Positions 1-7,483 are shown, counted from the stretch's first letter. The stretch: 9,629 nucleotides of DNA from JAMQKA01 sp033722415 (GCA_033722415.1 JAWVZC010000142.1:1-9629); one strand, 5' to 3'. Program-made: numbers and translations. The notes: a model not told the origin generated them from the letters alone.

Positions 1-312
1 CAGGCTGAGATCATCAACAGAAATCGTTGGTTGTCGGTGGTCCCGGAGATGGTTGAGGGCATTGTTGCGAACCATGCGATAGATGTATGTTTTCAGCGAT
101 TGCGCCGGGTCAAGCTCGGCCCTTATTTGCCACAGTTTGATAAAGGTCTCCTGCACGACATCTATAGCAGATGCCTTGTCATGGGTATATCGCCAGGCAA
201 ATTTCACAAAAACTTCGAACGTGTGCTCAAAAAGCTCATCCAGAGCGCGTTCATCGGAGTGGTTGAGCCTCTCCGCCCAGTCCGAAAATTGTTGATCTGA
301 TACGGATTCCAT
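1..312 (-). CDS. ECF RNA polymerase sigma factor, N-terminal part (cut by window edge)
   Basis: Translating the minus strand from the ATG at 310-312 gives 104 codons open to the window edge. Residues about 24-92 match sigma-70 region 2. DVVQETFIKLW (51-61) is the region 2.1-2.2 core-binding helix, and SLKTYIYRMVRNNALNHLR (72-90) is the region 2.3-2.4 melting and -10 recognition helix. This pattern is typical of the FecI-like ECF family expanded in Bacteroidota. Such factors bind core RNA polymerase and redirect it to a small regulon, usually under a membrane anti-sigma factor. Region 4 and any anti-sigma gene would lie beyond the left edge, so the regulon cannot be inferred. The start is well fixed: it is the only ATG before an in-frame TGA at 340-342. 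No Shine-Dalgarno is visible, as is common in this phylum. The gene lies 263 bases downstream of sua5 in the same direction and probably has its own promoter. Confidence 0.9.
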   Translation of the reverse strand, partial: MESVSDQQFSDWAERLNHSDERALDELFEHTFEVFVKFAWRYTHDKASAIDVVQETFIKLWQIRAELDPAQSLKTYIYRMVRNNALNHLRDHRQPTISVDDLSL

Positions 313-337
313 ATTGTCAGGGTCAAATACACAGGTG

Positions 338-352
338 AGTCATGATATGACT
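338..352. repeat. Perfect inverted repeat upstream of the ECF sigma gene
   Basis: AGTCAT-GAT-ATGACT is a perfect inverted repeat with 6-base arms and a 3-base centre. It lies 25 bases upstream of the sigma factor start codon. It could be an operator for a dimeric regulator or a small hairpin in the 5' leader. Its location supports a regulatory role, but no regulator is identified and a chance palindrome is possible. Confidence 0.5.
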
Positions 353-575
353 AGTATTAATTTCCTACATAAACCTTTTTTAAAGGAAATCGTTTGGCAG
401 GAGAGAAAAGTCGCGGCAATGCGAGACTGAGCCGTTCCGATGCTCCCCGTTTTTACATACCCCCGCAATACCGGACACTTTGCATCAACAATATCCCGGT
501 CTTGTGAAGAAAAAACAGGAGACGGATGTCGAGGTAAGGCGCAGGCTGTTTCCGGACCGGCTGGGGCTAGGCCGA

Positions 576-1526
576 TTATTCCCCGATCGCCTTCGAAATG
601 CGGTTTTCGAGCGCCCGGGCCAGGGGCTCCTCTTGCAACAGGGCCGAGGAAAATGGTTCCACCAGGATCTCTTTAATTCCACGGTGGTCTGCCTGACGGA
701 AACGGTCATACAGTTCGTTGGCAAATTTTCGATAGTTGCCATGGTAATGAATCATGTTCCGGGGCTGGTGCTGTATCCCGGTTGAGTGCAGAAGCAGCAT
801 GGTGCTGCTGTCTGCCGGCGGAGACATTTTTTCTGTCCGGTACCAGCGAACGGAAGCATTCGGTGAATAGTGGGAATACTTGGTGCCGGGACTGCGAACT
901 TCTTGATCATCCATGTTCTGCTGATGGATCACTTCCAGTCTTGTGAGCTCTTCGAATTTTTCTTTTCCCAGGTACCCCGGCCGGTATATGCGCAGCGGTT
1001 TGCCCGTAACATCCAGAACGGTCGATTCAAGGCCTATCTGGGTGGTGCCCCCGTCAACTACCGGAAAGTCGCGGCCGAAGTCGTCGGTTACGTGTTCCGC
1101 TTTCGTCGGGCTGGGGCGTCCCGATCTGTTGGCGCTGGGTGCCACCAGCGGCCCGGCCCTGAAAATAAGCTCCTGTGCGAGTGCGTGACCCGGCCAGCGA
1201 ATGGCAACGGTTTGGAGTCCCGCGGTGACCATATCCATCACTTCGGGTCTTTTTTTGAAAACCATGGTAAGCGGTCCCGGCCAGCAGGCCTCCATCAGGA
1301 TGGAAGCCGCTTCGGGAATATCAGCGGCAAAATTTTTCACCTGTTCAGAAGTGGCGATATGCACAATTAGCGGGTTGTCTGCAGGACGCCCTTTAATCTC
1401 GAATACCCGCTTGATCGCATCGGGATTCCAGGCATCAGCCCCCAGCCCGTAGACGGTTTCGGTCGGGAATGCCACGGGCTCACCGTTCTTGATTATCTCT
1501 ACGGCTTTTTCGATTGAAATAAACAT
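576..1526 (-). CDS. sua5: L-threonylcarbamoyladenylate synthase, Sua5 type
   Basis: This 316-residue enzyme makes L-threonylcarbamoyl-AMP from threonine, bicarbonate and ATP, the first step of the N6-threonylcarbamoyladenosine (t6A37) modification of ANN-decoding tRNAs in the cytoplasm. The TsaC/YrdC domain spans about 4-190: PTETVYGLGADA (21-32), KGRP (45-48, the nucleotide-binding K-x-R), PGPLT (83-87), SAN (131-133) and RPG (182-184). The linker SPGTKYSHYSP (212-222) is the Sua5 hallmark and separates this protein from short TsaC. The C-terminal Sua5 domain follows and ends with a typical LARALENRISKAIG. At about 95 residues that domain is on the short side. The ATG at 1524-1526 is chosen because homologues begin close to the MFISIEKAVEI sequence and AGGTGA lies just upstream. 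The frame stays open further upstream to a TTG at 1638-1640 overlapping the mfd stop, which would add 38 residues. mfd lies 106 bases upstream on the same strand, so co-transcription is likely. Confidence 0.95.
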   Translation of the reverse strand: MFISIEKAVEIIKNGEPVAFPTETVYGLGADAWNPDAIKRVFEIKGRPADNPLIVHIATSEQVKNFAADIPEAASILMEACWPGPLTMVFKKRPEVMDMVTAGLQTVAIRWPGHALAQELIFRAGPLVAPSANRSGRPSPTKAEHVTDDFGRDFPVVDGGTTQIGLESTVLDVTGKPLRIYRPGYLGKEKFEELTRLEVIHQQNMDDQEVRSPGTKYSHYSPNASVRWYRTEKMSPPADSSTMLLLHSTGIQHQPRNMIHYHGNYRKFANELYDRFRQADHRGIKEILVEPFSSALLQEEPLARALENRISKAIGE

Positions 1527-1583
1527 CTGGTCACCTGCAAAATTCGTTACTATCCCGTACTGCTCCCCGGGAAAATTGGTAAC
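1527..1583 (-). repeat. Imperfect direct repeat in the sua5 leader
   Basis: On the minus strand two 24-base copies (1583-1560 and 1550-1527) match at 18 positions by my alignment. Both start GT(T/A)AC(C/G)AATTTT and end in CAG. Their starts are 33 bases apart, and the second copy ends at the base before the sua5 ATG. Read in the sua5 frame they spell VTNFPGEQ and VTNFAGDQ. The second copy contains the sua5 Shine-Dalgarno-like AGGTGA, and the first has GGGGAG at the equivalent place. The cause could be a local duplication, a repeated protein or RNA-binding site, or chance. Confidence 0.5.
1531..1536 (-). promoter_or_regulatory. Likely ribosome binding site of sua5
   Basis: AGGTGA on the minus strand lies four bases before the ATG at 1526. 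It is one of the few Shine-Dalgarno-like sites in the window. It favours this start over the upstream in-frame TTG. The spacing is a little short. Confidence 0.5.
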
Positions 1584-1632
1584 ACACAAGGCGACGGGGA
1601 GCTGACGGCATCTACTCCCGGTTACCTTCATC

Positions 1633-4600
1633 TCAGCCAACAGGGGCCTTCTCTTTCTGTTCAGCAGCAGCCTGTTGCAGCAGTTTTAAAAAATCGGCCG
1701 CTTCCGCGATATCCTCAATATCATGGATAACGAACCGGACGCGCTCCTCTTTCTGTATCACCTTAAACCGATCTTCGGCATGTTCCTGGAGTGCTTTCAG
1801 CAGCGGCTGAAAGCGGGATCCGTAAAACTGTTCTCCCAATTCGGAACTGTTTTTGGGGCATTTTAGCCACATCCGTTCTGCCCGCACAGTTACTTTGGTG
1901 ATAATGTTATGAGAAGCAAACAGTTTTATTTTGGCAGCGGTTACGAGGTGTTCGGTTTCACGGGGAACTGGTCCAAAGCGGTCACGAACTTCCTCTTTCC
2001 AGTCGTCGATCTCCTCTTCCGTGGTAGACTGGGCGAGTTTTCGATACAGATTCAGCCGTTCAATATTGTCGGAGACATAATGTCCCGGAAGCAGGGCGGC
2101 CACATCAAATTCCACCGTCGTTTCGGGTAGCTCCGGCTCCACCTCCACATCCTGGAACAGGTCACTGAACTCCTCCTCCTTGAGTTCCCTGATCGCATCG
2201 TTTAAAATCTTATGGTAAAGATCGAAGCCCAGGTCGTTGATAAAGCCGCTCTGCTCGGCCCCCAGGATATCTCCGGCTCCGCGAATATCGAGATCACGCA
2301 TTGCGAGGTTGAATCCCGAACCTAGATCGGAGAATTCCTCGAGTGCCAGCAGTCGTTTCCGGGCTTCGGAGGTCAGTGTTTCCACCGGCGGGGTGATCAG
2401 GTAGCAGAACGCCTTCCGGTTCGAACGCCCCACGCGGCCGCGCAGCTGGTGCAGCTCTGCCATACCGAAATGGTCGGCCCGGTTAATGATCATGGTGTTG
2501 GCGTTCGAGATGTCGATGCCGTTCTCCACGATATTGGTGGACACCAGCACGTCGAACTTGTGATGGTAGAAATCGTTGATAATTTTTTCCAGCTTTTTCG
2601 ACGACATCTGTCCATGTGCAAACCGAACCCGTACATCCGGCACAAGTTGCCGGACCATGGAGGCCATCTCTTCAATATTTTTGACCCGGTTGTGGATGAA
2701 GAAAACCTGTCCGCCGCGGGCCATCTCCTGGCGGATGGCATCGCTGATCAGTTCCTCGTTAAAGCTGTGAATTTCGGTCTGTACCGGCTGCCGGTTCGGC
2801 GGCGGGGTGTTGATGATGCTGAGGTCGCGCGCGCCCATCAGCGAAAACTGCAGGGTACGGGGGATGGGCGTAGCTGTGAGGGTGAGTACATCCACCGTTG
2901 CTCGATACTCCTTGAGTTTTTCCTTGGCCGAAACACCGAACCGCTGCTCTTCGTCGACAATGAGCAACCCCAGATCATTAAAGGTAATATCGTTTGAAGT
3001 CAGCCGGTGCGTCCCGATGATTATATCCACCTTGCCCGCCTCCAGGTCCTTAATAGTTTCCTTTTGCTCGGCGGTGGTTCGGAACCGGGAAAGCATATCC
3101 ACGCGTACGGGGAAGTGTTTCATGCGATCCCTGAAGGTGTTATAGTGCTGTTCGGCAAGAATGGTGGTGGGTACCAGGATCGCCACCTGCTTGTGGTCGT
3201 TGACCGCCTTGAAGGCGGCACGAAGGGCGACCTCGGTCTTCCCGAAACCGACATCTCCGCACACCAGCCGATCCATCGGGGTTTTCGACTCCATATCATC
3301 CTTGACCGCCTCGATCGCCTCCATCTGGTCGGGCGTCTCCTCATACTCGAAACGGGCTTCCAGCTCGGTTTGCCAGGGGGTATCCGGCGAAAACCGGTAG
3401 CCGTCTTTCGACTTGCGTTCTGCATAGAGTTTGATCAGGTCGCGCGCAATATCCTTGACCTTTATCTTGGTCCGTGCCTTTTTGCGTGCCCATTTGCCGG
3501 ATCCCAGCTTGGATATCCGCGGCTGGGTCCCCTCCTTGCCGGAATATTTCTGGAGCTTGTGCAGGCTCGATACGTTGACATAGAGTACGGAATCCTCTTT
3601 ATACTTCAGAACCACCGATTCCTGTTCCACACCCTTGATCGTGATGGTGCGGAAACCGGCAAATTTGCCGATTCCGTAGTCCACATGAACGACGTAGTCG
3701 CCGATACTGAGATCCCGCAGCTCCTTGAACGAGATACCGCCGTGATATCGCCGCTTTTTGGTCTTTGGGCGATGATAGCGGTTAAAGATCTGGTGATCGG
3801 TATAGACAGCTATCTTTTGGTCGTTGAGGATAAATCCCTGGTGCAGGGTATTCACCGAAAGCGTATACCGGAACTGCTCTTCAGGCTCATCCAGCAGTTC
3901 CTCAAAGCGGTCGCGCTGCCCTTCGTTGTCGCACAGCAGGTAGGTCTGGAAGCCCCGTTTGCTCAGGTCGCGGATATGTTCTTTCAGCAGCTTGATACTC
4001 CCGTTAAAGTCGGGCTGCGGGTTTACATCGAGGCGGAAGTTCCAGTCGCCCTTGCGATCCGATGAAAATCCGCCCAGGTGTATGGCGGCATAAGCTTCGG
4101 TTCCCTGTTCGAACTCCTCTTCGGAGAGGTAGGCCTCCGCCGGGTCCGGCAGGGAATCGGTTTCATCCAGGTCATCATAAGCAGCACAGGCCCTCCGGTA
4201 GCGCTCCCCGATGTCAGAGGTAATCAAGGTACGATTAAAAAACAGGACGAGGGTGTCTTCATCGAAGTAGTTGAGGAGGCTCTCTTTTCTACCAAGGTTC
4301 AGGTTCGTGGCATCAGGTACAATGCGTACGGTATTCAGGTGGGATACCGACCGCTGGGAGTCGGGATCGAACTGGCGGATGGAATCCACTTCATTCCCGA
4401 AGAATTCAAGACGGACCGGGTACTCACCGGAATAGGGGAAAATATCCACGATGCCACCGCGTGAAGCGAATTCACCCGGTTCATCAACAAATTTGACATG
4501 CCTGTATTCCTGGGTTACAAGCTCTTCTTTGAGTTGTTCAAAGATTACTTCATCGCCCCTGGAAATACTAATGGAGGCCCTGGAGAAGGTTTCCGGGGAA

Positions 4601-4989
4601 GCGATCTTTTCGAAAAGGGCACTGGAGGACGTGATTGTGACAAACCGGTCGCTTTGCAGAATCTCTTCAAGCACTTCGGAACGCTGCACCATCAAGCCGC
4701 TGTCGATGATCTGCTGTCGGTCATACGGTTTCTGGTTGGTAGGGGGAAACAAGAGGGGGTTCCCGGTTCCCAGTTCATCAAGGTCCGACTTAAGAAATTG
4801 TGCGGACTCAAAATCCGCGTAAATAGCGATAATTTTGTCGTAGCCTTCTGATAGCTGGTGAACCAGCAGGGAAGAGGTGGATCCGACAAAATGATCCAGG
4901 ATTATCGTATTTCGCTGATCTACCTGCCGCTGCAGCTCTTCCCAGGGAATTGACTGCTTGAATCGCTTCGCTATATTCTCAAATACCAT
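1633..4989 (-). CDS. mfd: Transcription-repair coupling factor Mfd
   Basis: This 1118-residue protein is close to the usual Mfd length. Mfd is a DNA translocase that removes RNA polymerase stalled at lesions and recruits UvrA for nucleotide excision repair. Residues about 1-210 form the UvrB-like module, with the typical FVDEPGEFASRGGIVDIFP (168-186) and VRLEFFGNEVDSIR nearby. The CarD-like RNA polymerase interaction domain is at about 422-485 (LSIGDYVVHVDYGIGKFAG). The superfamily 2 motor follows: Walker A GDVGFGKT (578-585), DEEQ box (679-682), motif III TATPIPRT (705-712), and the helicase C half with HQLRGRVGRS (847-856). The C-terminal TRCF regulatory domain is at about 955-1060 (LLPGHYVSDNIERLNLYRKL). 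All motor motifs are intact, so the gene looks functional. The start at ATG 4987-4989 has no Shine-Dalgarno, but its MVFENIAKRF sequence fits a normal N-terminus. The gene is divergent from the GWxTD gene, with sua5 next downstream. Confidence 0.98.
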   Translation of the reverse strand: MVFENIAKRFKQSIPWEELQRQVDQRNTIILDHFVGSTSSLLVHQLSEGYDKIIAIYADFESAQFLKSDLDELGTGNPLLFPPTNQKPYDRQQIIDSGLMVQRSEVLEEILQSDRFVTITSSSALFEKIASPETFSRASISISRGDEVIFEQLKEELVTQEYRHVKFVDEPGEFASRGGIVDIFPYSGEYPVRLEFFGNEVDSIRQFDPDSQRSVSHLNTVRIVPDATNLNLGRKESLLNYFDEDTLVLFFNRTLITSDIGERYRRACAAYDDLDETDSLPDPAEAYLSEEEFEQGTEAYAAIHLGGFSSDRKGDWNFRLDVNPQPDFNGSIKLLKEHIRDLSKRGFQTYLLCDNEGQRDRFEELLDEPEEQFRYTLSVNTLHQGFILNDQKIAVYTDHQIFNRYHRPKTKKRRYHGGISFKELRDLSIGDYVVHVDYGIGKFAGFRTITIKGVEQESVVLKYKEDSVLYVNVSSLHKLQKYSGKEGTQPRISKLGSGKWARKKARTKIKVKDIARDLIKLYAERKSKDGYRFSPDTPWQTELEARFEYEETPDQMEAIEAVKDDMESKTPMDRLVCGDVGFGKTEVALRAAFKAVNDHKQVAILVPTTILAEQHYNTFRDRMKHFPVRVDMLSRFRTTAEQKETIKDLEAGKVDIIIGTHRLTSNDITFNDLGLLIVDEEQRFGVSAKEKLKEYRATVDVLTLTATPIPRTLQFSLMGARDLSIINTPPPNRQPVQTEIHSFNEELISDAIRQEMARGGQVFFIHNRVKNIEEMASMVRQLVPDVRVRFAHGQMSSKKLEKIINDFYHHKFDVLVSTNIVENGIDISNANTMIINRADHFGMAELHQLRGRVGRSNRKAFCYLITPPVETLTSEARKRLLALEEFSDLGSGFNLAMRDLDIRGAGDILGAEQSGFINDLGFDLYHKILNDAIRELKEEEFSDLFQDVEVEPELPETTVEFDVAALLPGHYVSDNIERLNLYRKLAQSTTEEEIDDWKEEVRDRFGPVPRETEHLVTAAKIKLFASHNIITKVTVRAERMWLKCPKNSSELGEQFYGSRFQPLLKALQEHAEDRFKVIQKEERVRFVIHDIEDIAEAADFLKLLQQAAAEQKEKAPVG

Positions 4990-5082
4990 CTGTCAGATCA
5001 ATTGAAAAAGTGTAACAAGATAACGGTTCTGTGGCAAACAGGCCATCCCAACAACACCTATGTTATTTACAGTTCCATCCAC

Positions 5083-5096
5083 TATTGTTCACAATA
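5083..5096. repeat. Perfect palindrome, possible operator
   Basis: TATTGT-TC-ACAATA is a perfect inverted repeat with 6-base arms and a 2-base centre. It sits 94 bases upstream of mfd and 25 bases before the orphan terminator. Its size and symmetry suit a helix-turn-helix dimer site better than an RNA hairpin, because a 2-base loop cannot close. I cannot assign a regulator family. Confidence 0.5.
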
Positions 5097-5120
5097 AAGA
5101 TCAGTACCGTAGAAGTGAGA

Positions 5121-5149
5121 GGACCGGCTTTACAGGGTCCGATTTTTTT
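5121..5149 (+). terminator. Intrinsic terminator with no gene upstream
   Basis: GGACC (5121-5125) pairs perfectly with GGTCC (5136-5140) across a 10-base loop. GA and seven T residues (5143-5149) follow. This is the layout of a Rho-independent terminator for rightward transcripts. The minus strand has no T-tract after the hairpin, so it does not serve leftward transcription. The stem is short (5 base pairs) but four of its pairs are G-C. The adjacent gene to the left is mfd, which reads the other way, so no annotated transcript ends here. Confidence 0.6.
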
Positions 5150-5196
5150 GCAAAATAGCTGCTCTACCGTTTCGTTGAATAACAAGAAAAAAAATG

Positions 5197-5211
5197 TACC
5201 ACTAGATGGTA
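5197..5211. repeat. Perfect inverted repeat upstream of the GWxTD gene
   Basis: TACCA-CTAGA-TGGTA is a perfect inverted repeat with 5-base arms. It lies about 100 bases before the GWxTD start codon and just upstream of the proposed promoter elements. It could be an operator or activator site, or the arms could form a small hairpin in a longer leader. Chance is not excluded at this length. Confidence 0.35.
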
Positions 5212-5227
5212 AAAGTTTGCAATAAAA

Positions 5228-5260
5228 TTTGTAGTTGAGTGCAAATTAACGTTATATAAT
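5228..5260 (+). promoter_or_regulatory. Possible promoter of the GWxTD gene
   Basis: TATAAT at 5255-5260 is a perfect -10 hexamer and would place the transcript start near 5267, about 44 bases before the ATG. Upstream are TTTG at 5228-5231, resembling the -33 element of Bacteroidota promoters, and TTGAGT at 5235-5240, which is only 14 bases from the -10. Neither is at ideal spacing for its class, and AT-rich DNA yields such hits easily. Confidence 0.3.
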
Positions 5261-5310
5261 CAATAGCTGGTTGTTCGATACGTAACTTTTTTACTCGAAT
5301 CTGTAGTGTT

Positions 5311-7383
5311 ATGTGGGGAAGGGGTCTCGTTTTTGCTTTCTCTGTATTTCTGGTTGCTGCCTTTCCTCTGAGTTCACAAACGGTAGATCAATACAGTGAA
5401 ATTCTGGAGGATGGGCGCCAGGCGGTAAAACAGGGGAACCCGGATAAAGCTCTGGAGATCTGGAGTAAGGCGGCAGACCGTTTTGCCGGTGGTATTACCG
5501 ACCCCCGTATCGGTATTGCATATATTGAGCTGGCCACCGACCTGAAGATGACAGATTATTACAACCGGGCGGTGGAGATGTACCATTGGGGATTTTCCAA
5601 TCCCGGTCATTCCGATTTCGAAGATGCCCTTTCCGAGGAGTTGGAGCGTATCAAGCCGATCATTTCACGAAAAAACCTGAAACAGTGGAGAAAGCTGCTG
5701 AAGGATGAGAAATACCGTGATTTCGGCAGGGAGGTACTGAAATTCTGGAGCTGGATGGATCCCACCGCCACCTCCAGTTATAATGAACGGCTTATTGAAC
5801 ACTGGTCACGGATTGCGTATAGCCGCGAACATTTTACCCGTAACAAGATGTCAACGTACCGGGCGGATGAACGGGCTGAAATATACGTAAAATACGGTCA
5901 GCCGGACCGAATCGATGATGGAATCATGAGTTTCAGCTCCGGGATTGTTCAATCCTGGATTCAGCAGGCGTTCCAGATTCAGCTCGCCGAGTTCGAGGAT
6001 CTGCCCATGGCCACGGATTCGATATCGCAGGCAATGGCGCGGCAATTGATGCGTGCCAGCGTCATGCGCAAGCGCGACCAGATCATGGAATATGAACGGA
6101 ATATCCGGTTCCAGCACAACTATCCATACTACGAAATCTGGGTCTACCGGGATATTCTGGAAAACAATCTGACCCCGCTGATCTTTATCTTCGGGAACGA
6201 TGGTGATACCGGGCAGTTCGGAAAGCTTCGCTCGGTGGAAGATATGATGCCGAACGCCGCCTTCCGGGCGAGCGGATTACAGATGGAGATCCCGCCCTCT
6301 TTTTTCCTGCAGCTTATGTACTACCAGGATCTCGTTACCGTGGATCACTATTTTGAGCGCGCCTTCCAGGATCTGCAGACCAGGCTGTATAACTTAAACG
6401 GGGTTAACCGGTGGGACTCCCGGCAGCTGCGCCACCAGAACGAAAGCAAGTTGATTCACGCCCGTATGAAAGCCCCGGAAGAGCGGTCGACGCTGGGAGA
6501 GGAGTTTCCCTCCATACCGCTGGATGTGCACCAGTTCCGCCTGCTGAACCAGAATAATGAGCCGGTACTGGCCACGTTTCTGATGAGCAATCCCTACCGC
6601 GCCTATTTCCTGGACCAGATGATGGAGCGGGAATTCAACCTGGACGCCTACAACCTGAGCGGCTCGGTGGTCGGCGTAGATGAACAAAACGACATCGTGT
6701 TTCGGGCGAACAACCGGACCCAGCAGCTCAGGGAGGTGCGAAATTTCCGCGGGAATGTCGATCGCATCCCCCCCGAAATCACCTACTTTGAACTGCCGAA
6801 TGAACGCAGCGTAACCAATCAGAAATTTACTGTTGAGCTGCTGCACAAGTTTAAGGACAGCACCAAGGTGGGAGAGAACCTGTTCCAGGAACATATTCGC
6901 GCCATTGGAGGAACTTCCCACGAGCAGATCGAGCCGATTACCATTGAAAATGGCGAGCTTGAAATGGGCGACCTGCTGGTTGGGGTGCGTGAAGATGCCG
7001 ATGACAGCGAGCTGCCGTTCGGTTTCCGGGTACAACCTGATGCCACTATCGACAAAGGGGAAAACCTGATCGTGCATATCGAGGTGTATAACCTGAACGG
7101 AAGCGAAGGGAATCCCAAGCCGTTTCAAATAAATTATGTGGCATCTGAGAAAGCCGGTTTTTTCAAGCGGCTTTTCACCAAGCGAGACAAAGTGGGCCTG
7201 TCGCTCAACTTTGAGGCCACGGCTGACCAGTTCAGGGAAAACCTGGAGATCGATACCTCGCCTTTTGAGGCCGGTGACTACACCCTGGAACTAAGAGCCA
7301 CCGAACCGGGGACGGACCGGGAAGTGAGTCGCTCCGTCGGGTTTACCATTGAAGCTCACGAAACGGAGCAGCAGGAAAATTAA
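5311..7383 (+). CDS. Secreted GWxTD-domain-like protein
   Basis: This 690-residue protein starts with a signal peptide: a short MWGR, a hydrophobic run from about 5 to 20, and probable cleavage near SSQ (21-23). There is no lipobox cysteine, so it is likely periplasmic or exported. Residues about 24-140 are helical, with a TPR-like stretch (GNPDKALEIWSKAADRF). Residues 143-202 align by eye with the GWxTD domain: FWSWMDPTATSSYNERLIEHW (145-165), an arginine-rich linker, then IYVKYGQPDRID (191-202). The signature itself reads TYRAD (182-186), so only the aspartate is kept. YYEIWVYR (273-280) is also typical of the family. Residues about 490-685 look beta-rich (SLNFEATADQF, AGDYTLELRATEPG), like a sandwich domain. 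The function of the family is not established. The ATG is the first in frame and lacks a Shine-Dalgarno. The gene stands alone, divergent from mfd and convergent with the Bat genes, with no sign of an operon. Confidence 0.8.
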   Translation: MWGRGLVFAFSVFLVAAFPLSSQTVDQYSEILEDGRQAVKQGNPDKALEIWSKAADRFAGGITDPRIGIAYIELATDLKMTDYYNRAVEMYHWGFSNPGHSDFEDALSEELERIKPIISRKNLKQWRKLLKDEKYRDFGREVLKFWSWMDPTATSSYNERLIEHWSRIAYSREHFTRNKMSTYRADERAEIYVKYGQPDRIDDGIMSFSSGIVQSWIQQAFQIQLAEFEDLPMATDSISQAMARQLMRASVMRKRDQIMEYERNIRFQHNYPYYEIWVYRDILENNLTPLIFIFGNDGDTGQFGKLRSVEDMMPNAAFRASGLQMEIPPSFFLQLMYYQDLVTVDHYFERAFQDLQTRLYNLNGVNRWDSRQLRHQNESKLIHARMKAPEERSTLGEEFPSIPLDVHQFRLLNQNNEPVLATFLMSNPYRAYFLDQMMEREFNLDAYNLSGSVVGVDEQNDIVFRANNRTQQLREVRNFRGNVDRIPPEITYFELPNERSVTNQKFTVELLHKFKDSTKVGENLFQEHIRAIGGTSHEQIEPITIENGELEMGDLLVGVREDADDSELPFGFRVQPDATIDKGENLIVHIEVYNLNGSEGNPKPFQINYVASEKAGFFKRLFTKRDKVGLSLNFEATADQFRENLEIDTSPFEAGDYTLELRATEPGTDREVSRSVGFTIEAHETEQQEN

Positions 7384-7483
7384 CCCGAATTTTGCACTAC
7401 GTGGCACCCTGGAAAAGTGTTTTGCTTTTTGTAAATGATATAAAACTCTGTGTGTCATAGCGTTATAGGATTTTATCCCAAAT

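Larger units (their letters stand above)
4990..5310. other. Divergent intergenic region between mfd and the GWxTD gene
   Basis: These 321 bases hold no credible gene. The one 64-codon open frame (5031-5225, plus) has no family resemblance and spans the terminator below. The stretch must carry the promoters for mfd (leftward) and the GWxTD gene (rightward). It is clearly more AT-rich than the flanking genes, particularly from 5150 to 5300. Recognisable elements are two perfect inverted repeats (5083-5096 and 5197-5211), a rightward intrinsic terminator (5121-5149), and a possible rightward promoter (5228-5260). Confidence 0.8.

Noticed and set aside
505..575. Search for an intrinsic terminator after sua5
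   Set aside because: GC-rich 3-4 base stems occur just after the stop and a T-run (minus strand) near 509-514, but no stem sits directly before that run.
440..785. Plus-strand open frames across the end of sua5, including a repeated LFPDRL-like phrase
   Set aside because: They overlap the conserved Sua5 C-terminus, and the repeated phrase is short and imperfect. No start signal or family match was seen.
1527..1640. Longer Sua5 starting from the TTG at 1638-1640
   Set aside because: The extra 38 residues do not resemble the family N-terminus, and a Shine-Dalgarno-like site supports the ATG at 1526.
3007..4065. 352-codon open frame on the plus strand opposite mfd
   Set aside because: It lies wholly antisense to highly conserved mfd coding sequence, and its translation shows no recognisable domain. 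Codon bias of the sense gene explains the open frame.
5031..5225. 64-codon open frame in the mfd/GWxTD gap
   Set aside because: It has no ribosome binding site, has unusual composition, and runs through an intrinsic terminator.
6394..7128. 244-codon open frame on the minus strand opposite the GWxTD gene
   Set aside because: It is antisense to a gene with a clear signal peptide and family motifs. No recognisable motif was seen in the antisense frame.
7413..7430. AAAAG/CTTTT hairpin with a T-run after the GWxTD gene
   Set aside because: The stem is almost all A-T pairs, with a T-rich loop, so it would be too weak for a convincing terminator.
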